Part shown: one piece after another, positions 16,013 through 30,627 of the stretch
Position numbering within the stretch: the stretch's first letter is position 1
Layout of the letters: the number at the start of each line of letters is the position of its first letter
Source of the DNA: Candidatus Rokuibacteriota bacterium
Lineage (GTDB): Bacteria; Methylomirabilota; Methylomirabilia; Rokubacteriales; CSP1-6
DNA length: 40,750 bases
NCBI GenBank assembly: GCA_003220495.1
Contig: QHSP01000090.1
Location: 1 to 40,750, forward strand
Reading direction: 5' to 3'
Made by a program: the position numbers and the translations under genes
The notes under the pieces: generated by a model
Told to the model about the DNA's origin: nothing
The model's database searches: none
What the model saw: the letters and a program-made list of their open reading frames with translations, nothing else

Positions 16013-16971
16013 GCGATCGACGCTGGACTCGCCAGCTCTTTCAACGCTCCGAGAACCGCGTCGCGCCGATGCTCGGGCACCGCCAGAACATTGAGGCTCG
16101 CGGGATCGGCGGGGCTTGGCGTGTACGAATGCCAGTGCGCGCCGGCGCCGGTCAGGAGCGTGTAACCGTGGGCGCGGAGCGCTTCGGCGAGTAGCCGGCA
16201 CGACGTGCCAAACGCCCGCTGGCGGGTCTCTTCGAACTCCATCACGATGAGGGGCTTCTCGTGCCCTCCGAGGAGCTCTCGGCCGCCGCGCACAAGATCC
16301 AACTCGGCGCCTTCGATGTCGACCTTCATGAGGTCGACTCGTGGCACGCGGTGCGTCGCCACGTAAGCATCGAGGCTTGTGCACGGGACAGTACGGGTAA
16401 CGCCGACGTAGCCTTTCGGAGGCGCCAGTGAGCTGTCACCAAGGCTGGAGACGGGAGCCAGGTACAGGCTCTTGGTTCCCGGTTCGGTGCTGAGCGCTAC
16501 GCAGTGGCTCTTGACGTTCCGCAATCGGTTGAGGTGGACGCTGGCGTCGAGGAACCAGTATGTGTCGGGATCCGGCTCGAAGCTATGAACTTGGCCTTCC
16601 GATCCCACCGCCTCGCTCGCCAACAAAGTGTACTGCCCGATATGGGCGCCGACATCGAAGAAGACCATCCCCGGCTCGAGAAGCCGCTGGATGATCGCGA
16701 CCCAATCGGGTTCGTAATATCCCGACTTGTAAATCGTCTCGCCGATCAGGTCGTTCAACGGCACCCAGATCCGTTGGCCGTTCCCCAGCGTTGCTTTGAC
16801 CGGCAGCCGGTAGCGAAGCCGGTTCGCCGTCTCCAGCAAGAGCCAGTGAGGCGCGCGCGGTCCGCCACGCGCCCGCGCAACGTGAGCGTTAAGCCACAGC
16901 CTGACCGCGGCACGCATGAGGGACGGCTGCTTCTCCGCGAGCCAAAGGACCGAGCGGGACAATCCTGCCAC
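16009..16971 (-). CDS. FkbM family SAM-dependent methyltransferase
   Basis: The FkbM methyltransferase core is clear: VFFDVGAHIGQYTLLASEA is the SAM-binding motif I, VHSFEPDPDTYWFL the second strand, and VDLMKVDIEGAELDLVRGG the conserved FkbM motif. LIVMEFEETRQRAFG follows. FkbM proteins O-methylate sugars, polyketides or glycans. The start is taken as GTG 16971, behind GGGAGG at ideal spacing. ATG at 17019 or 17046 would add up to 25 residues. It follows the two kinases on the same strand within 100 bases, possibly in their transcript. A near-identical 17-18 base motif lies at both ends of the gene. Confidence 0.87.
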   Translation of the reverse strand: MAGLSRSVLWLAEKQPSLMRAAVRLWLNAHVARARGGPRAPHWLLLETANRLRYRLPVKATLGNGQRIWVPLNDLIGETIYKSGYYEPDWVAIIQRLLEPGMVFFDVGAHIGQYTLLASEAVGSEGQVHSFEPDPDTYWFLDASVHLNRLRNVKSHCVALSTEPGTKSLYLAPVSSLGDSSLAPPKGYVGVTRTVPCTSLDAYVATHRVPRVDLMKVDIEGAELDLVRGGRELLGGHEKPLIVMEFEETRQRAFGTSCRLLAEALRAHGYTLLTGAGAHWHSYTPSPADPASLNVLAVPEHRRDAVLGALKELASPASIA

Positions 16972-17059
16972 GGTGTCCTCCCTCGAAGGCATGTGGAGTG
17001 GCGAATCTTCGGGTGGCATGCTAGCACACCTGCCGAGAACCGCCATTGGCGGGAGGGCG

Positions 17060-19144
17060 TCAAGCGGGCGTGAGCTCGGCGAGAACCGTGCGGAGATGGT
17101 CCGTGTCGACCGGCTTCACGAGATGCGCGTCGAAGCCGGCGGCCTGTGCGCGCTGGCGATCGAGCGGCTGGCCGTAGCCGCTGATCGCGACCAGCCGGAG
17201 CTCGGCGCCGCGCGCCATCGCCCGCAATCGTCGCGCGACCTCGAAGCCGTCGATCCCGGGCAGCCCGATGTCGATCAAGGCGATCGTGAAGTCGCCGGAC
17301 TGCGCGTGGGCCAGACCATCCTCGCCGCTGACCGTGGCCAGCACCTCGTGGCCGTCCAGCTCGAGCAGCAGGCGCAGGCTCTCGCGCGCGTCGTCGTTGT
17401 CCTCGACGACGAGGATCCGCGTCGGACGAAGCGAGGACGGCGCGGGCAGCTTTGCGGCCGCTGCCGGCGCGGCGCTTCCGGGCAGGCGGACGACGAGCTC
17501 GCTACCGAGCCCTTCTCCCGCGCTGAGCGCCTCGACCGAGCCGCCATGCAGCTCGACCAGCCGCCGGACGAGGGTCAGGCCGAGGCCGAGGCCGTCGGCG
17601 CGCGCGTGGCCCGATCCGCCCCCTCGAACGAACAGATCGAAGATCTGCGGCAGCAAGGCGGACGGGATCCCGCGGCCGGTATCGCGGACGCGCAGCACCG
17701 CCTCCGAGCCGTCCCGCTGCACGCTGACGTTGACACGGCCGCCACGCGCGGTGTAGCGGAGCGCGTTGTCCAGCAGATTTGCGACCACCTGCTCGAGCCT
17801 CGAAGCATCCCCGATCACCCAGACCGGGTCGGTCTTCAGCACCACCTCGTGCTGGGCGGTCTTGCCGGCCGCCTCGAAAGCCTGGAACGCGCGCCGGGCC
17901 ACGTCCGCGAGCGCGACCGGGTGGCGTTCGACGATGATCCGCCCGGTGGTCACGCGCGCGACGTCGAGCAGGTCGTCCACGAGGCGGGCCAGGTGATGGG
18001 TCTGGCGTCCGATGATCATCCGGATCTGCGCGGTCTCGTCGTCCTGGCCACCCAGCTTCTCGAGCACGGCCATCGCGTTGCTGATCGCCGCCAGCGGATT
18101 CCGGAGCTCGTGGGCGAGCATCGCGAGGAACTCGTCCTTGCGTCGGTCCCGCTCCTCGATCTCGCGATAGAGGCTGCGATTGTCGAGGGCGATGGCGGTG
18201 CGGCTCGCCAGATCGCGAACGAGATCGATGTCGGCGGTGGTGTAGCGGCGACCGGAATCGAGCATGGCGAACGCCATCGCCCCGAGCGCGGCCCCGCGCG
18301 CGGGGAGCGGCGCGACGATCGCCCACACCCCGCTGCCGTCCTTCGCGAGCAGCGCCTCGAGCTTGTGGCTGGCGATGACGCGCAGGGCCGCGTCGAGGAT
18401 CTCGCGGTGCACGGCGGCGCCGGCGGGCGGCGGGCCGAGCCGCCCCTGGGCGTCGACGCGGAGCCAGACCCCCTCGGCCTCGGGCGATCTGGTCGCATCG
18501 GTTGACACGACGCCGGCCAGGTCCGCCACGTAGGGGAGCACGGCGCGGAGCAGATCGCCGGCGATCGAGGCGCTCTCGAGCGGCCGCGTCAGGACGCGCG
18601 TGGCCTCGGCGAGCACGCCCAGCCGGACGTTGTTGGCTTCCGCGGCGGCGCGGGCGGCCTGCTCCGCGGCCAGGGTAATTCGCTCTTCGGCGTGGCGGCG
18701 CGCCTGGGCGTGCATCCGCGCCAGCTCCACGAACACCCTCACCTTGGTGCGCAGGATGTCTGGCAAGAACGGGCTGAACAGATAGTCCACGGCGCCCAGT
18801 GAGTAGCCGCGGGCGGCGTGCAGCTCGTCGGTATCGGCGGTGAGGAAGATGATCGGGACGTTGCGAGTTCGCGGACGCTGACGGATCAGGGCGGCGGTCT
18901 CGAAGCCGTCCATCTCCGGCATGTTGACGTCGAGCAGGATCACCGCGACGTCGTGGTCCAGGAGATAGCGGAGCGCCTCGCGGCCGGAATCGACCACGAC
19001 GACGTTTTCTTCCAGCTCGGCCAGCACCGACTCGACCGCCAGGCGCTGCGCGACGGTGTCGTCGACGATCAGGATGTCGACGCGCTCGCGCGCCGCCGGG
19101 AGGAGCGGCTCCGGGCCGCCGCCGGGCCCTTCGACCACGCTCAT
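17060..19144 (-). CDS. Hybrid sensor histidine kinase/response regulator (REC-GAF-HisKA-HATPase-REC)
   Basis: This soluble 694-residue protein has an N-terminal receiver (residues 22-140; Asp72 phosphoacceptor in LLDVNMPEMDG, Thr102), a helical linker, a GAF-like region (about 180-325), a HisKA helix with His345 in LAHELRNP, an ATPase domain (N box DNALRYT, DTGRGIP at 488-494, GLGLGL) and a second receiver (575-692; Asp625, Lys677). In receiver 1 the conserved Lys is replaced by Ser124 (DYLFSPF), so its phospho-switch may differ. No membrane segment is present. The gene starts 28 bases after the giant kinase stop, so the two form one operon and may exchange phosphoryl groups. Confidence 0.92.
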   Translation of the reverse strand: MSVVEGPGGGPEPLLPAARERVDILIVDDTVAQRLAVESVLAELEENVVVVDSGREALRYLLDHDVAVILLDVNMPEMDGFETAALIRQRPRTRNVPIIFLTADTDELHAARGYSLGAVDYLFSPFLPDILRTKVRVFVELARMHAQARRHAEERITLAAEQAARAAAEANNVRLGVLAEATRVLTRPLESASIAGDLLRAVLPYVADLAGVVSTDATRSPEAEGVWLRVDAQGRLGPPPAGAAVHREILDAALRVIASHKLEALLAKDGSGVWAIVAPLPARGAALGAMAFAMLDSGRRYTTADIDLVRDLASRTAIALDNRSLYREIEERDRRKDEFLAMLAHELRNPLAAISNAMAVLEKLGGQDDETAQIRMIIGRQTHHLARLVDDLLDVARVTTGRIIVERHPVALADVARRAFQAFEAAGKTAQHEVVLKTDPVWVIGDASRLEQVVANLLDNALRYTARGGRVNVSVQRDGSEAVLRVRDTGRGIPSALLPQIFDLFVRGGGSGHARADGLGLGLTLVRRLVELHGGSVEALSAGEGLGSELVVRLPGSAAPAAAAKLPAPSSLRPTRILVVEDNDDARESLRLLLELDGHEVLATVSGEDGLAHAQSGDFTIALIDIGLPGIDGFEVARRLRAMARGAELRLVAISGYGQPLDRQRAQAAGFDAHLVKPVDTDHLRTVLAELTPA

Positions 19145-19172
19145 TGCTCTCGCATGCCCGTTGCCGCCACCA

Positions 19173-25139
<5,967 letters not shown>

Positions 25140-25487
25140 TTATGACACTCCTTCTGGGCCAACCCCGACGTGCGGCAGACAGGGTATTCCCCAGGCGCAA
25201 ATCCGGTGATCGCCCGGGTGGGCTTTAAGGGCAAGAGGGATGCCACTTGAAGGTGAAGAGATTACACAGGCTAAAATGCCGTTTTCACGGGCCGGAGCCA
25301 TGTAGAAGGCGCACCCCCTGTAATCTCTACCGAGTACTTCTTACATTGCGTCCGGGCTCGGACACCGCACCTGTCCATACGGCGACGGGAAGAACTCAGC
25401 CGCGACATCCCTTAGGATAAGGGCCTAGGATAAGGGCCGAGCGGCCCAAACCGAGCCGCCGATCAATCATCTCAGGAGGGCCACGCT
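25140..25487. promoter_or_regulatory. Divergent regulatory region between giant kinase and dehydrogenase
   Basis: This 348-base gap has no convincing gene. It carries a perfect inverted repeat AGAGATTACA (25257-25266) / TGTAATCTCT (25319-25328) with 52 bases between the arms. It also has a tandem direct repeat of TAGGATAAGGGCC (25413-25425 and 25426-25438). CCCTTA-GGA-TAAGGG (25409-25423) forms a small dyad. A candidate plus-strand promoter is TTGAAG (25247) with TAAAAT (25272). These are AT-richer than the surroundings and look like operator or regulator sites. No regulator is identified. Confidence 0.5.
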
Positions 25488-26606
25488 GTGCCAAAGGGAT
25501 TGACCGTCGTACTCAACCAGCCCGGAAAGCCGCTCGAGCTCGAGACCCTGCCGACCCCCGAGGTCGAGCCCGGTGGGATCCTGATCAAGAACACCGCGGC
25601 CGCCATCTGCGGATCCGACCTCCACTACTGGCGCAACGACGGCAACTACTCCGGTCCCGACATGCGCCGGGTTCCCGGCCACGAGTTCACCGGCGTGGTC
25701 GCCAGCCTCGGCAAGGGCGTCACGACGGACTCGCTCCGGCGGCCGCTGAAGGAAGGCGATCGCGTCGCGTTTCCGTTCTTCAACCCGTGCAATCGCTGCT
25801 ACTGGTGCATGCGCGGCGAGCACCACGTGTGCCCGCATCGCCAGCGCCGGAGCATGCAGTTCACGTTGAACGAGTACCCGTACTGCGACGGCGGCTACGC
25901 CGAGTACTATTTCCTGCCGCCCGGTCACTACGTCTTCAAGGTGCCCGACATCCTGCCCGACGATTCGATCCCGCCAGTGAACTGCGCGATGTGCCAGGTG
26001 CTGCACGGGCTCGAGTACTCCAACATGCAGTTCGGCGATGTCGTCGTGATCCAGGGTGCGGGCGGCCTCGGCATCTACGCGGCGGCCATCGCGGCCGAGA
26101 AGGGCGCGTCGAAGGTCATCTCGATCGACAAGCAGCCGCTGCGCCTCGACTTCGCGAAGAAGTGCGGCGCGACCGACGTCATCGACATGAACGAGCTCCC
26201 GACGCCGGAAGCGCGCGTCCAGCGCGTGAAGGATCTCACCGACGGGCGGGGCGCCGACGTGGTGGTCGAGGTCGTCGGCATCGCGGCGGCGACGGTCGAG
26301 GGGCTCGATATGGTCCGGCTCGGAGGCAAGTTCGTCGACATCGGCAACATCGTCCCGCAGCCCGTGAGCTTCCCCGCCATCAAGGTGATCGCGCAGCAGA
26401 TCAAGTGGACGGGGCTCATGCACTACAACCCGTGGATCATGCCGAGCGCGCTCGAGCTCCTGGTGCGGACGCGGGACAAGTACCCGCTCTCGAAGGTGGT
26501 CTCGCACAGCTTCCCGCTCGCCGACGTCAATAAGGCGTTCGCGTTCGCGGAGTGGCAGGGCAAGAACGCGGGCACGGCCGCGACGCGCGTGATCCTCAAG
26601 CCGTAG
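25488..26606 (+). CDS. Zinc-binding dehydrogenase (MDR superfamily)
   Basis: This 372-residue medium-chain dehydrogenase starts at GTG 25488 behind AGGAGG. AAICGSDLHYW (catalytic zinc Cys) and VPGHEFTGVV (zinc His-Glu) mark the catalytic site. CNRCYWCMRGEHHVC near residues 101-115 is the four-Cys structural zinc lobe. A Rossmann motif GAGGLGIYAAAIA and the basic ISIDKQPLR strand end suggest an NAD(P)H-binding half. The closest types are sorbitol, threonine and related alcohol dehydrogenases. It oxidises an alcohol to the ketone or aldehyde, substrate not deduced. It is alone on the plus strand, divergent from the giant kinase across the regulatory gap. Confidence 0.9.
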   Translation: MPKGLTVVLNQPGKPLELETLPTPEVEPGGILIKNTAAAICGSDLHYWRNDGNYSGPDMRRVPGHEFTGVVASLGKGVTTDSLRRPLKEGDRVAFPFFNPCNRCYWCMRGEHHVCPHRQRRSMQFTLNEYPYCDGGYAEYYFLPPGHYVFKVPDILPDDSIPPVNCAMCQVLHGLEYSNMQFGDVVVIQGAGGLGIYAAAIAAEKGASKVISIDKQPLRLDFAKKCGATDVIDMNELPTPEARVQRVKDLTDGRGADVVVEVVGIAAATVEGLDMVRLGGKFVDIGNIVPQPVSFPAIKVIAQQIKWTGLMHYNPWIMPSALELLVRTRDKYPLSKVVSHSFPLADVNKAFAFAEWQGKNAGTAATRVILKP

Positions 26607-27720
26607 CGGGGGCGTCCCCGGTCAGCCAGTCGAGGATCTTCGGATTCTCGTCTCGCGGGTAGGTGTGGGAGAGGTCCTCGATCTCGCGATAGACGAGCCG
26701 CGCGCCGGCGGACTGCAGGGCGTCGCGCCCCAGGTGCGCCACCGAGACCGGGAACATCCAGTCGAGCGCGCCGTGGACCATGTAGATCGGCCGGCCCGCG
26801 GCGTGCTCGAGCCCGTTCCCGGCGAAGAGGAACGGATGGAGCACGCCGCACGCCGGCGCCAGGTGCGTGAACGGCATCCCGTCACGGAGACCGCACAGCA
26901 AGGCGTAGGTCGCGCCGTCGGACATCCCGGTCAATAGCACGCGCGAGCGGTCGACCGGATAGCGATCCGCGACCGACTCCACCGTCTGCCGCAACCCCTC
27001 CGCGTCGACGTCCTGACCGCCCATGATCGACCAGGTGCGATCGCGCGAGGTCGGAGCCATCAGGAGCACCCCGCGCGAGCGCGCATCGGCGAGCCAGCTC
27101 CAGAGAAAATCGCGCCCGTGGCCGTGCCCGCCGTGGAGCGCGACGACGAGCGGCATCGGGCTCCGCCCGTCCGAATGCTCCGGGACGTAGACCGAGAAGC
27201 CGCCTCGCGCGTCGCGCTCGTTCGAAGCGTGCAGCACGCCCACGCGCACGTCGTCGTCGCGCAGCGCGCCGTCGCGCAGACGCGCGACCAGCGTGTCGTC
27301 GTCACGCCGTGCCGGCTCGAGAAACCAGCGGCTCACCGGCTCGAACGCGGGCGCCAGCGGGTAGAGCGTCTCCTGGATCCGGGCGAAGCGTCGGAGCGCG
27401 CGAAAGAGGTCGATGGGGTTGTCCGGCGATCGCGTGGCGTCGACGAACGCGTTGACCAGGTCCACCGTCTGCCGCGCCACGTCGGTGAGGCGCTCGCGCA
27501 TGAACTGCAGATCGTCCGGCCACTCGAGCTTCTCGAGGGCGCTGAGCGGTCCCGCGACGGCTTCGGCGCCGGGCGCGAGCTGCTCGGCCAGGCGCGCGGC
27601 GACCGGAGGAAAGAGATGGCGCTGGACCCAGCCGACCCGCTCGAGCGTCTCCAAAACCCGTTGGAGCAGATGGCCGATCGCGCCGATCACTTCGGGGGAG
27701 GGCGGCATGGCGAGAAGCAT
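26596..27720 (-). CDS. Alpha/beta hydrolase (esterase / depolymerase-like)
   Basis: The 374-residue protein is taken from ATG 27720 (a second ATG at 27708). The frame extends further 5' but reads as low-complexity Arg-rich sequence. The first 170 residues are a helical N-terminal region. The hydrolase core follows: LVVALHGGHGHGRDF (oxyanion hole), LLTGMSDGATYALL with the GMSDG nucleophile elbow, YMVHGALDWMFPV (acid) and LSHTYPRDENPKILDWL (His). These features resemble phospholipase/carboxylesterase and PHB depolymerase-like serine hydrolases. Convergent with the dehydrogenase, whose stop it overlaps by 11 bases. No signal peptide is visible. Confidence 0.82.
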   Translation of the reverse strand: MLLAMPPSPEVIGAIGHLLQRVLETLERVGWVQRHLFPPVAARLAEQLAPGAEAVAGPLSALEKLEWPDDLQFMRERLTDVARQTVDLVNAFVDATRSPDNPIDLFRALRRFARIQETLYPLAPAFEPVSRWFLEPARRDDDTLVARLRDGALRDDDVRVGVLHASNERDARGGFSVYVPEHSDGRSPMPLVVALHGGHGHGRDFLWSWLADARSRGVLLMAPTSRDRTWSIMGGQDVDAEGLRQTVESVADRYPVDRSRVLLTGMSDGATYALLCGLRDGMPFTHLAPACGVLHPFLFAGNGLEHAAGRPIYMVHGALDWMFPVSVAHLGRDALQSAGARLVYREIEDLSHTYPRDENPKILDWLTGDAPATA

Positions 27721-27741
27721 CTCACAGAGCCCGTCGCTCTG

Positions 27742-28204
27742 GTGACGCCGCGGCCCGATTACCTCTTCCGGATAGGCGTGGCGGCCGTCATCGTTCTCGG
27801 TATCGCACTCACGCCCGCTCCCGCGGCGGCCGCGCCCCTGCGAACCTTCTACGTCGATCCGGCGGGCAACGACTCGGCGGCGGGCTCGAGCACGAGCCCC
27901 TGGCGCACGCTCCAGAAGGCTGCCAACACCGTGCGCGCGGGGGATCTGGTGATCGTCCGCGCCGGGCGCTACGCGGGCCTCTACCTGACGACGAGCGGCA
28001 CGGCGACCGATCCCATCACCTTCCGGGGCGACCCGGGCGCGATCGTCGACACGCAGAACCCGACCACGCCCGATCTCGGCGGTCTTCACGGCGCGCGGGC
28101 TCCCAGCGCCCACATGGACGGACGCGACGATCACCTCTGCTGTGACCGCCGTCCGAGCCGCTCACATCATCGCGCTCCGCGCCGCCGTTCTCGCCCTCGA
28201 GTAG
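27742..28204 (+). pseudogene. Decayed secreted beta-helix (pectate-lyase-like) protein gene
   Basis: The 5' part, from a GTG at 27742, encodes a signal peptide (VAAVIVLGIALTPAPAAAA) and the first turns of a right-handed parallel beta-helix: FYVDPAGNDSAAGSSTSPWR and TLQKAANTVRAGDLVIVRAG, then DPITFRGDPGAIVDTQN. After about 28065 homology stops. A +1-shifted frame from 28082 encodes TWTDATITSAVTAVRAAHII and ALRAAVLALE before TAG at 28202. This resembles the W-T-D ... A-H-x-x-x-LR tail found at the end of many exported bacterial proteins. The central helix and frame have been lost, so this is a deletion relic of a longer secreted protein. Confidence 0.7.
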
Positions 28205-28382
28205 CGCCGCTAGAGTCCCGTCGCTTCGTCGCGGCGGCTCCGATCTCCCGCACTCGTTCGCCATCCTCAAGTACACTAGGGCCGCGTGCGATCAGGGGGA
28301 TGGGGGAGCGGTCTCGCCCCCCTCATCTTCAGACCAATACACGCGCCGACAACGTTTCGAGCCGCCACAAGGGGGTCAACGC

Positions 28383-29555
28383 GTGAGATTGAGCCTCGCG
28401 TACGAGATGCAGCGGCCGGTGGTCGACGACCACGCGGTCATCAAGGAGACGCTCGAGCAGTGCGTGCTCGCCGACCGGATGGGCTTCGACACCATCTGGT
28501 TCGTCGAGCATCACTTCCTCACGAGCTTCTCGATGTCGCCGTGCCCGGAGGTCATCTTCGGCGCGCTGAGCCAGCTGACCAAGCGCATCCGCCTGGGGTT
28601 CGGCGTCGTGATCCTGCCCTATCACCATCCCGTGCGGGTCGCCGAGCGCGTGGCCATGGTCGATCACATGTCCGGTGGGCGCGTCGAGTTCGGCACCGGC
28701 CGCTCGGCGCCCTACGAGCAGATGGGAATGGGAATCGATCCCCGCAACACGCGCGCCATGTGGGAGGAATCGCTCCGGATGATCCCGCGGATCTGGGAGG
28801 ACGGCATGTTCTCCGCGGAGGGCCAGTTCTGGAAGGTGCCACCGCGTGACGTGCGTCCCAAGCCCTACCAGAAGCCGCACCCGCGGATCTGGGTTGCCGC
28901 GCTGCAGCCGGCCACCTATGAGCTCGCCGCCGAGACCGGCATCGGCGTGATGGCGCTAAGCGTGGCGGCGCCGTCGTATCTGGCGCCCCACATCAAGCAG
29001 TACAAGGAGCGCGTGCGGCACGCCAAGCCGGTGGGGAAGTTCATCAACGACCAGTGGCTGAGCTCGACGATGGCGCTCTGCGACTGGGACGGCAAGGGCG
29101 CGCGCGAGCTGGCGGCCAAGTCGCTCAGGACGTTCTTCGGGCCTGATCGGCCGTATCTGAAGGACCAGACCCATCTCTACGAGCAGCTCGTGGCCTCGTG
29201 GGGCGGCGTGCCCGAGCACTTGAAGGCGAATTTCGCGCGCTACCTGAAGGGCGAGGGGACGGCGGGCGCGCCCGAGGTGGATCTCTCCGGCGGGTCCGGG
29301 CAGATCGCGTCGGCCCTCTGGAACCAGATCGATGCCGACACCCTGGTCGAGCGCGGCGTGCTCGTGGCCGGCGACCCGGAGAGCTGCCTGCGCGGCATCG
29401 CGATCCACGAGGAAGCCGGCGTCGACGAGCTGCAGTTCCTGATGGCGACCGAGACGGTGCCTCACGAGAAGGTGATGACGTCGATCGAGATGTTCGGCAA
29501 GCACGTCATCCCCGAGCTGAAGAAGAAGTCCGCGGCCGCCGCGACTCCGGCCTGA
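28383..29555 (+). CDS. LLM class flavin-dependent oxidoreductase
   Basis: This 390-residue enzyme starts at GTG 28383 (MRLSLAYEMQRP). The DTIWFVEHHFLTSFSMSPCP segment, IRLGFGVVILPYHHPVRVAER, MSGGRVEFGTGRSAPYE (cofactor loop) and PHPRIWVAALQPATYELAAE are typical of bacterial-luciferase-like alkanal/alkane-type monooxygenases. It is one of the longer LLM members, with helical insertions in the second half. Upstream, 28205-28382 holds no gene that I can support. Possible promoter element TACACT is near 28271. The downstream aminotransferase begins 19 bases later, so the two are probably co-transcribed. Confidence 0.9.
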   Translation: MRLSLAYEMQRPVVDDHAVIKETLEQCVLADRMGFDTIWFVEHHFLTSFSMSPCPEVIFGALSQLTKRIRLGFGVVILPYHHPVRVAERVAMVDHMSGGRVEFGTGRSAPYEQMGMGIDPRNTRAMWEESLRMIPRIWEDGMFSAEGQFWKVPPRDVRPKPYQKPHPRIWVAALQPATYELAAETGIGVMALSVAAPSYLAPHIKQYKERVRHAKPVGKFINDQWLSSTMALCDWDGKGARELAAKSLRTFFGPDRPYLKDQTHLYEQLVASWGGVPEHLKANFARYLKGEGTAGAPEVDLSGGSGQIASALWNQIDADTLVERGVLVAGDPESCLRGIAIHEEAGVDELQFLMATETVPHEKVMTSIEMFGKHVIPELKKKSAAAATPA

Positions 29556-29574
29556 CGAGCCGCGGAGGCACGAG

Positions 29575-30627
29575 GTGATCAGGGCCAAGGCGGAGGTCGA
29601 AGCCCTCACGCCGTACGTGGCGCCGCTCGAGGGGCGCCGGCCGTTCTTGCGGCTCGACTTCAACGAGAGCACGGTCGGGCCGAGCCCGCGGGTGCTCGAG
29701 GTGATTCGCAGCCTGCCGCCCGAAGCCTACGCTGCCTATCCGGAGTATGCCGGCCTCAACGCCGCCTACGCCGAGACCGTCGGGGTGCCGGAGCGCCACG
29801 TCGAGGCGTTCAACGGCGTCGACGCGGTGATCCGCGCGATCTTCGATGCCTACGGCGAGAAGGGCAGCACGTTCCTGACCACGGCGCCGACCTTCGGCTA
29901 CTACGAGCCGTGCGCCCAGCAGCAGGGCATGGTGATCGACGAAGTCCTCTATCCGGAGGACCTGCGGTTTCCGCTGGCCGCGATCACGCGGAAGCTCGAA
30001 TCCCGCCCACGTTTGCTCTTCATCTGTAACCCGAACAATCCGACGGGGACGCTCGTCGAGCCGTCCACGCTCGTGGCGCTCGCGCGCGCCGCGCCCCAGA
30101 CCCTGGTGGTCGTCGACGAGCTCTACGTCGCCTTCACGGGCCAGTCGGTCGTGCCGCTGTCGCTCGAGCTCCCCAACGTGGTGGCGCTCCAGTCCCTGTC
30201 GAAGGCGGCCGGGCTCGCCGCCCTGCGGCTGGGATTCGCGATCGGTCATCCGACCATCGTCGAGCGGCTGCGCCGGGTGACCGGACCCTACGACATCAAC
30301 ATGCTCGCGGTCGTCGCGGGCAAGGCCGCGCTCGCCGACCCCGATCACACGCGACGTTACGTGGCCGACGTGCTCGCGGCTCGGGAGTGGACGCTCGGCG
30401 AGCTCCGCCGTCTCGGCGTGCGCCACGCCGGAGAGGGCGGAAACTATCTCCTGGTGTGGCCTCCGGGTGACTGCGAGGCCGCCGTGCGGATGCTACGCGA
30501 GCAGGGGATCCTCGTGCGGAGCATGGCGCGCAAGCCTGTCGTCGACGGAAGCTTCCGTCTCACCATCGGCACACTCGCGGGCATGCGGCGCTTCGTGAGC
30601 GCGTTCTCGCCGATCGCGACTTCTTAG
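29575..30627 (+). CDS. Histidinol-phosphate-aminotransferase-like PLP enzyme
   Basis: This 350-residue fold-type I aminotransferase starts at GTG 29575 with GGAGG upstream. LDFNESTVGPSP is the start common to HisC-like proteins. The core shows AFNGVDAVIRAIFDAYGEKG, LLFICNPNNPTGTLV near residue 150, VVVDELYVAF (Asp and Tyr to PLP), and LQSLSKAAGLAALRLGFAIG with the PLP Lys near residue 209. C-terminal GSFRLTIGT holds the carboxylate-binding Arg. It may be a HisC paralogue for amino acids or amino-phosphonates and is linked to the LLM gene. Its stop overlaps the stop of the opposing FAD oxidase by four bases. Confidence 0.88.
   Translation: MIRAKAEVEALTPYVAPLEGRRPFLRLDFNESTVGPSPRVLEVIRSLPPEAYAAYPEYAGLNAAYAETVGVPERHVEAFNGVDAVIRAIFDAYGEKGSTFLTTAPTFGYYEPCAQQQGMVIDEVLYPEDLRFPLAAITRKLESRPRLLFICNPNNPTGTLVEPSTLVALARAAPQTLVVVDELYVAFTGQSVVPLSLELPNVVALQSLSKAAGLAALRLGFAIGHPTIVERLRRVTGPYDINMLAVVAGKAALADPDHTRRYVADVLAAREWTLGELRRLGVRHAGEGGNYLLVWPPGDCEAAVRMLREQGILVRSMARKPVVDGSFRLTIGTLAGMRRFVSAFSPIATS

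Noticed and set aside
17058-17063. TTGACG as a -35 box for the FkbM gene
   Set aside because: No matching -10 at 16-19 bases, so it is noted only as part of the repeated motif.
16916-18505. Plus-strand 529-codon frame opposite the second kinase
   Set aside because: Antisense of the kinase; no independent start context or motif.
28205-28382. Small gene between the decayed beta-helix gene and the LLM gene
   Set aside because: No ORF with plausible composition or ribosome site; probably a short untranslated and promoter region.
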